8,594 nucleotides of DNA. It comes from Bacteroidota bacterium (GTDB lineage: Bacteria > Bacteroidota > Bacteroidia > Chitinophagales > UBA8649). The DNA lies in contig DLYY01000007.1 of NCBI GenBank assembly GCA_003447535.1, positions 1 through 8,594 on the forward strand. Reading direction: 5' to 3'. Position numbers and translations under genes: made by a program. The notes beneath the pieces were generated by a model. The model did not search any database. It was not told the origin of the DNA and worked only from the letters and a program-made list of their open reading frames with translations. Positions 5,378 to 8,594 of the stretch are shown here, in pieces. Numbering within the stretch: the first letter of the stretch is position 1; each line of letters starts with the position of its first letter.

Positions 5378-8008
5378 ATGAAAGGCAATACACCGCAAGA
5401 AATACGTCAAGCATTTTTTCAATTTTTTGAGGAGAAAGGGCATAAGATTGTTCCTTCTGTTCCCCTCGTGGTAAAGGATGACCCAACATTGATGTTTATC
5501 AACGCAGGGATGAATCCATTTAAGGACTATTTTCTCGGACTAAAAAAAGCTCATAACAGACGTGTAGCTGATAGTCAAAAGTGTCTTCGTGTATCGGGAA
5601 AGCATAATGACTTAGAAGAGGTTGGGGTTGATACATACCATCATACCCTGTTTGAGATGTTGGGGAATTGGTCGTTTGGTGATTACTTTAAAAAGGAAGC
5701 CATTCAGTGGGCCTGGGAATTTTTAACCGAAGTGTGCAAGCTGGACGCAGATAGATTGTACATTACCTATTTCGAAGGAGATTCTAACGTCAAACTAGGA
5801 CCTGATGATGAGGCTAAAGACATTTGGGGGAATTATGTTGGAGAGGACAAAATCCTTCCCTTTGACCGAAAGGATAACTTCTGGGAAATGGGCGACATCG
5901 GACCTTGTGGCCCTTGCAGTGAGATTCATATTGATTTGCGTTCTGCTCAAGAAAGAGAGGCCGTTGACGGTGCTAGCCTGGTAAACCAAGATCATCCGCA
6001 GGTGATCGAAATTTGGAATTTGGTCTTTATGGAGTTTATTCGCAAAGCGGATGGAAGCCTTGAAAGCCTTCCCGAAAAGCATGTAGACACAGGAATGGGC
6101 TTTGAGCGTCTTGTACGCGCTATCGAAGGAAAATCATCTAATTATGATACAGCAGTTTTCTCTTCGTTGCTGAAGAAAGTCGAGGCAATCACTTCCCAAT
6201 CTTATGGAAAAGAGGAAGGTATAGATATAGCCATGCGTGTTATAACAGATCACCTTCGCGCGGTTTCTTTTGCCATTGCCGATGGTCAGAACCCCTCAAA
6301 TGTTAAAGCAGGTTACGTAATACGCCGAATTTTACGCCGTGCTGTTCGATATAGCTACCAAGGATTACACTACCCGAAGCCCCTACTCCATCAATTGGTT
6401 TCTACCCTCGTTGAGGATATGGGTGAAGCCTATCCCGAACTCGTCAATCAACAATCATTCATCGAGCAAGTTATTCTTGAAGAGGAAAAGAGTTTTTTAA
6501 AAACCCTTGAAGAAGGAATTCAACGCCTGACAAAAGCTCTACAAGCGCTCGGTGATGCAAAAGAACTTGATGGACAGACAGTCTTCGAATTGTATGACAC
6601 CTATGGCTTCCCACTCGATTTAACCCAGCTCATTTGCTCAGAAAAAGAGATTGAAGTGGATATTAGAGGGTTTAATCAAGCCCTTACTGAGCAGAAGTCA
6701 AGGTCTCGAGCGGAAGGGAAATCTACCTCAGGAGATTGGCACATTTTGCGCGAGGATAAGGTGGAGGAATTTGTAGGCTACGACCGAGAACATTGCACTG
6801 TCCATATCACAAAATGGCGAGCCATCGAACGAAAAGGTAAAACCAATTATCAGTTGGTTTTCTCCGTAACACCTTTTTACGCAGAAGGCGGTGGACAGGT
6901 CGGTGATAAGGGTGTAATACACAATGATCAGGAGAAAATTACTGTGTATAACACCACCAAAGAGAACGATACCATAGTCCATTGGGTGAATACCTTACCT
7001 AGTGATTTAAATGCATCCTTTGGCGCGCACATTGATCTTAAGACACGAAAAGCCACTGAGCGTAACCACTCAGCCACACACTTATTACATGAGGCATTAA
7101 GAAATACCTTAGGAAATCATGTTGAACAACGTGGATCCCTAGTGGAAGACAAGGGCCTTCGTTTTGACTTTTCTCATCCAGGAAAAGTAGACATAGAGAC
7201 CTTGCATCAAATTGAGGATCAAGTCAATGCCAAGGTTTGGGAAAATATTTCGTTAGAAGAAAATAGAAACGCACTCATTGAGGAAGCCAAGGCGCAGGGA
7301 GCTATGGCGCTCTTTGGAGAGAAATACGGCGATGTAGTACGCACCATAAAGTTTGGGTCAAGCATTGAACTCTGTGGAGGATGTCATGTTCGCTCAACCG
7401 GAGCCATTGGGCAATTTATCATTACGGCAGAATCTTCGGTAGCTTCAGGTGTTCGTCGTATCGAAGCAATCACCGGAGAGGCCGCTCTCTCTATGATGCA
7501 ACGTCAGCGCCAAGTGCTGATTGAAGGACAAGAATTACTCGGACAAGGAGATATGCTTCCTGCGATTACAAAACTCATCGAAGACAATAAGGCATACGCA
7601 AAAAAGATTGAATCCTACAAATCGCTTGAAGGACAAGCGGTCAAAAAAGATTGGGCTGATCAAGTTCAAAAAGTGGGAAAGGTAAGTCTTGGGGCTTTTA
7701 TTACCGACCTTGACAGTGGAACCATTAAGGACATATTGTTTCAGTTAAAAAATGAGATTCCAAACTCTGCCTGGCTCGTCGGCCAACGCAATCAAGGAAA
7801 GGTAACCTTGTCGATTGCTTTTTCCGAAGACCTAATCGATGAGTTCGGTTTTCATGCTGGCAACATGGTACGCGATTTAGCCAAGCATATTCAAGGTGGT
7901 GGCGGCGGTCAACCCTTTTTTGCTACGGCAGGAGGAAAAAATCCTGAAGGACTTAACCAAGCGCTACAAGCGGGAGTCGACACAATCACCACACAATTAT
8001 CAGCATGA
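5378..8008 (+). CDS. alaS: Alanine--tRNA ligase
   Basis: AlaRS attaches alanine to tRNA-Ala in the cytosol, using ATP, and hydrolyses mischarged Ser- and Gly-tRNA-Ala. The 876-residue length matches the usual full-length enzyme (about 875). The class II catalytic domain (about 1-245) shows MFINAGMNPFKDYFLG (39-54), HHTLFEMLGNWSFGDYF (88-104), GPCGPCSEIH (175-184) and motif 3 DTGMGFERL (237-245). The tRNA-recognition helical region follows (about 250-460). The editing domain has the zinc-site residues H564 and H568 (HSATH) and C666 and H670 (CGGCH). The C-Ala domain carries the glycine run QGGGGGQP (839-846). Nothing is truncated or frameshifted. The ATG at 5378 gives the standard N-terminus. 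The stop overlaps the gatB start (ATGA), so translation of the two is likely coupled, and a predicted promoter lies just upstream. Confidence 0.98.
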   Translation: MKGNTPQEIRQAFFQFFEEKGHKIVPSVPLVVKDDPTLMFINAGMNPFKDYFLGLKKAHNRRVADSQKCLRVSGKHNDLEEVGVDTYHHTLFEMLGNWSFGDYFKKEAIQWAWEFLTEVCKLDADRLYITYFEGDSNVKLGPDDEAKDIWGNYVGEDKILPFDRKDNFWEMGDIGPCGPCSEIHIDLRSAQEREAVDGASLVNQDHPQVIEIWNLVFMEFIRKADGSLESLPEKHVDTGMGFERLVRAIEGKSSNYDTAVFSSLLKKVEAITSQSYGKEEGIDIAMRVITDHLRAVSFAIADGQNPSNVKAGYVIRRILRRAVRYSYQGLHYPKPLLHQLVSTLVEDMGEAYPELVNQQSFIEQVILEEEKSFLKTLEEGIQRLTKALQALGDAKELDGQTVFELYDTYGFPLDLTQLICSEKEIEVDIRGFNQALTEQKSRSRAEGKSTSGDWHILREDKVEEFVGYDREHCTVHITKWRAIERKGKTNYQLVFSVTPFYAEGGGQVGDKGVIHNDQEKITVYNTTKENDTIVHWVNTLPSDLNASFGAHIDLKTRKATERNHSATHLLHEALRNTLGNHVEQRGSLVEDKGLRFDFSHPGKVDIETLHQIEDQVNAKVWENISLEENRNALIEEAKAQGAMALFGEKYGDVVRTIKFGSSIELCGGCHVRSTGAIGQFIITAESSVASGVRRIEAITGEAALSMMQRQRQVLIEGQELLGQGDMLPAITKLIEDNKAYAKKIESYKSLEGQAVKKDWADQVQKVGKVSLGAFITDLDSGTIKDILFQLKNEIPNSAWLVGQRNQGKVTLSIAFSEDLIDEFGFHAGNMVRDLAKHIQGGGGGQPFFATAGGKNPEGLNQALQAGVDTITTQLSA

Positions 8009-8594
8009 CATATTGGGAATCCAAAGGCTATGAAGTGGTCATCGGGTTAGAGGTACACGCTCAACTTTCCACAAAGAGTAAAATGTACTGCGGTGATCCC
8101 GTGGAGTACGGTGCCATACCGAATTCACTGACCTCTCCTATATCGCTTGGGCTCCCTGGAACGCTTCCTAAAGTCAACCACGAGGCTATTAATTACGCCA
8201 TTAAGATGGGCTTAGCTTGCCACACATCTATTGAACGCATTAATGGCTTTGCACGCAAAAACTACTTTTATCCTGATCTTCCTAAGGGCTATCAAATTAC
8301 CCAAGACAAAACTCCTATATGCTATAACGGCTATTTGGATATTGAAACTGAGCAGGGAGGCAGCAGACGCATCGGTATTCAAAGGGTTCATCTAGAAGAG
8401 GATGCTGGGAAATCCATTCATGATATTGATCCTTACAACTCGCTCGTTGACTTAAATCGAGCAGGAACAGCACTCGTTGAAATTGTAACCGATCCCGACC
8501 TCCGTAGTCCCGAAGAGGCCCAAGCCTATCTCCGTGAGATTCGAAAAATGGTGCGCTATCTAGACATTTGTGATGGAAATATGGAAGAAGGAAG
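8005..8594 (+). CDS. gatB: Asp-tRNA(Asn)/Glu-tRNA(Gln) amidotransferase subunit B, N-terminal 196 residues, cut by the window edge
   Basis: GatB is the kinase and tRNA-binding subunit of GatCAB, which activates the mischarged Glu-tRNA-Gln (or Asp-tRNA-Asn) with ATP and amidates it. I translated it by hand from the ATG at 8005, and the frame is open to the window end. Signatures are YEVVIGLEVHAQLSTKSKMYC (9-29; E16 and H18 match the metal-binding Glu and His near the N-terminus of the family), SPISLGLPGTLPKVN (44-58), KNYFYPDLPKGYQITQ (85-100), HLEEDAGKS (129-137), VDLNRAGTALVEIVTDPD (148-165) and DGNMEEG (190-196). GatB is about 480 residues, so some 40% is visible. The ATG overlaps the alaS stop by four bases. 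gatA and gatC are not in the window. Its presence suggests the organism makes Gln-tRNA and/or Asn-tRNA at least partly by the indirect route. Confidence 0.97.
   Translation, partial: MTYWESKGYEVVIGLEVHAQLSTKSKMYCGDPVEYGAIPNSLTSPISLGLPGTLPKVNHEAINYAIKMGLACHTSIERINGFARKNYFYPDLPKGYQITQDKTPICYNGYLDIETEQGGSRRIGIQRVHLEEDAGKSIHDIDPYNSLVDLNRAGTALVEIVTDPDLRSPEEAQAYLREIRKMVRYLDICDGNMEEG

Noticed and set aside
5795..6982. Minus-strand open frames of 95 and 84 codons inside alaS
   Set aside because: Fully inside a well-conserved plus-strand gene and without any recognisable feature.

Overview
The window reads as ordinary chromosomal DNA from a member of the Bacteroidota, probably a Flavobacteriales-like lineage. 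This is inferred from three things. The M42 peptidase, the UbiA-like membrane protein and the small protein after the thioredoxin resemble types I associate with that phylum. Start codons mostly lack a Shine-Dalgarno sequence. Several intergenic gaps hold matches to the Bacteroidota promoter pattern (TTTG or TTG, then about 18-24 bases, then TAnnTTTG). Species cannot be told. Coding density is very high and no stretch over 300 bases lacks a gene. I found no tRNA, rRNA, CRISPR array, insertion sequence or phage gene.

Layout. Positions 1-908 (minus) hold the first 302 residues of a BCCT-type transporter that runs off the left edge. Diverging from it at 949-1470 (plus) is a small META/HslJ-domain lipoprotein. 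It meets, stop against stop with a 4-base overlap, a three-gene minus-strand run: metallophosphoesterase (4665-3436), M42 metallo-aminopeptidase (3377-2265) and UbiA-like membrane protein (2261-1467). The last two are 3 bases apart and surely co-transcribed. The peptidase may also have its own promoter, whose spacer holds a perfect 14-base palindrome.

From 4727 everything is on the plus strand: a thioredoxin-like protein (4727-5044), an 80-residue acidic protein (5066-5308), complete alaS (5378-8008) and the first 196 residues of gatB (8005 to the right edge). alaS and gatB overlap by four bases (ATGA), so their translation is probably coupled. Both act in accurate tRNA aminoacylation: AlaRS charges and proofreads tRNA-Ala, and GatB belongs to the amidotransferase that corrects Glu-tRNA-Gln and/or Asp-tRNA-Asn.

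I see no clearly new multi-gene system. The points most worth a second look are two predicted promoters whose -7 boxes end one base before the annotated ATG (possible leaderless mRNA or misplaced start), the palindrome in the peptidase promoter, the degenerate first active-site motif of the UbiA-like protein, the altered glycine motif of the BCCT transporter, and the TTG start of the phosphoesterase directly after a Met-Ala-stop mini-ORF.
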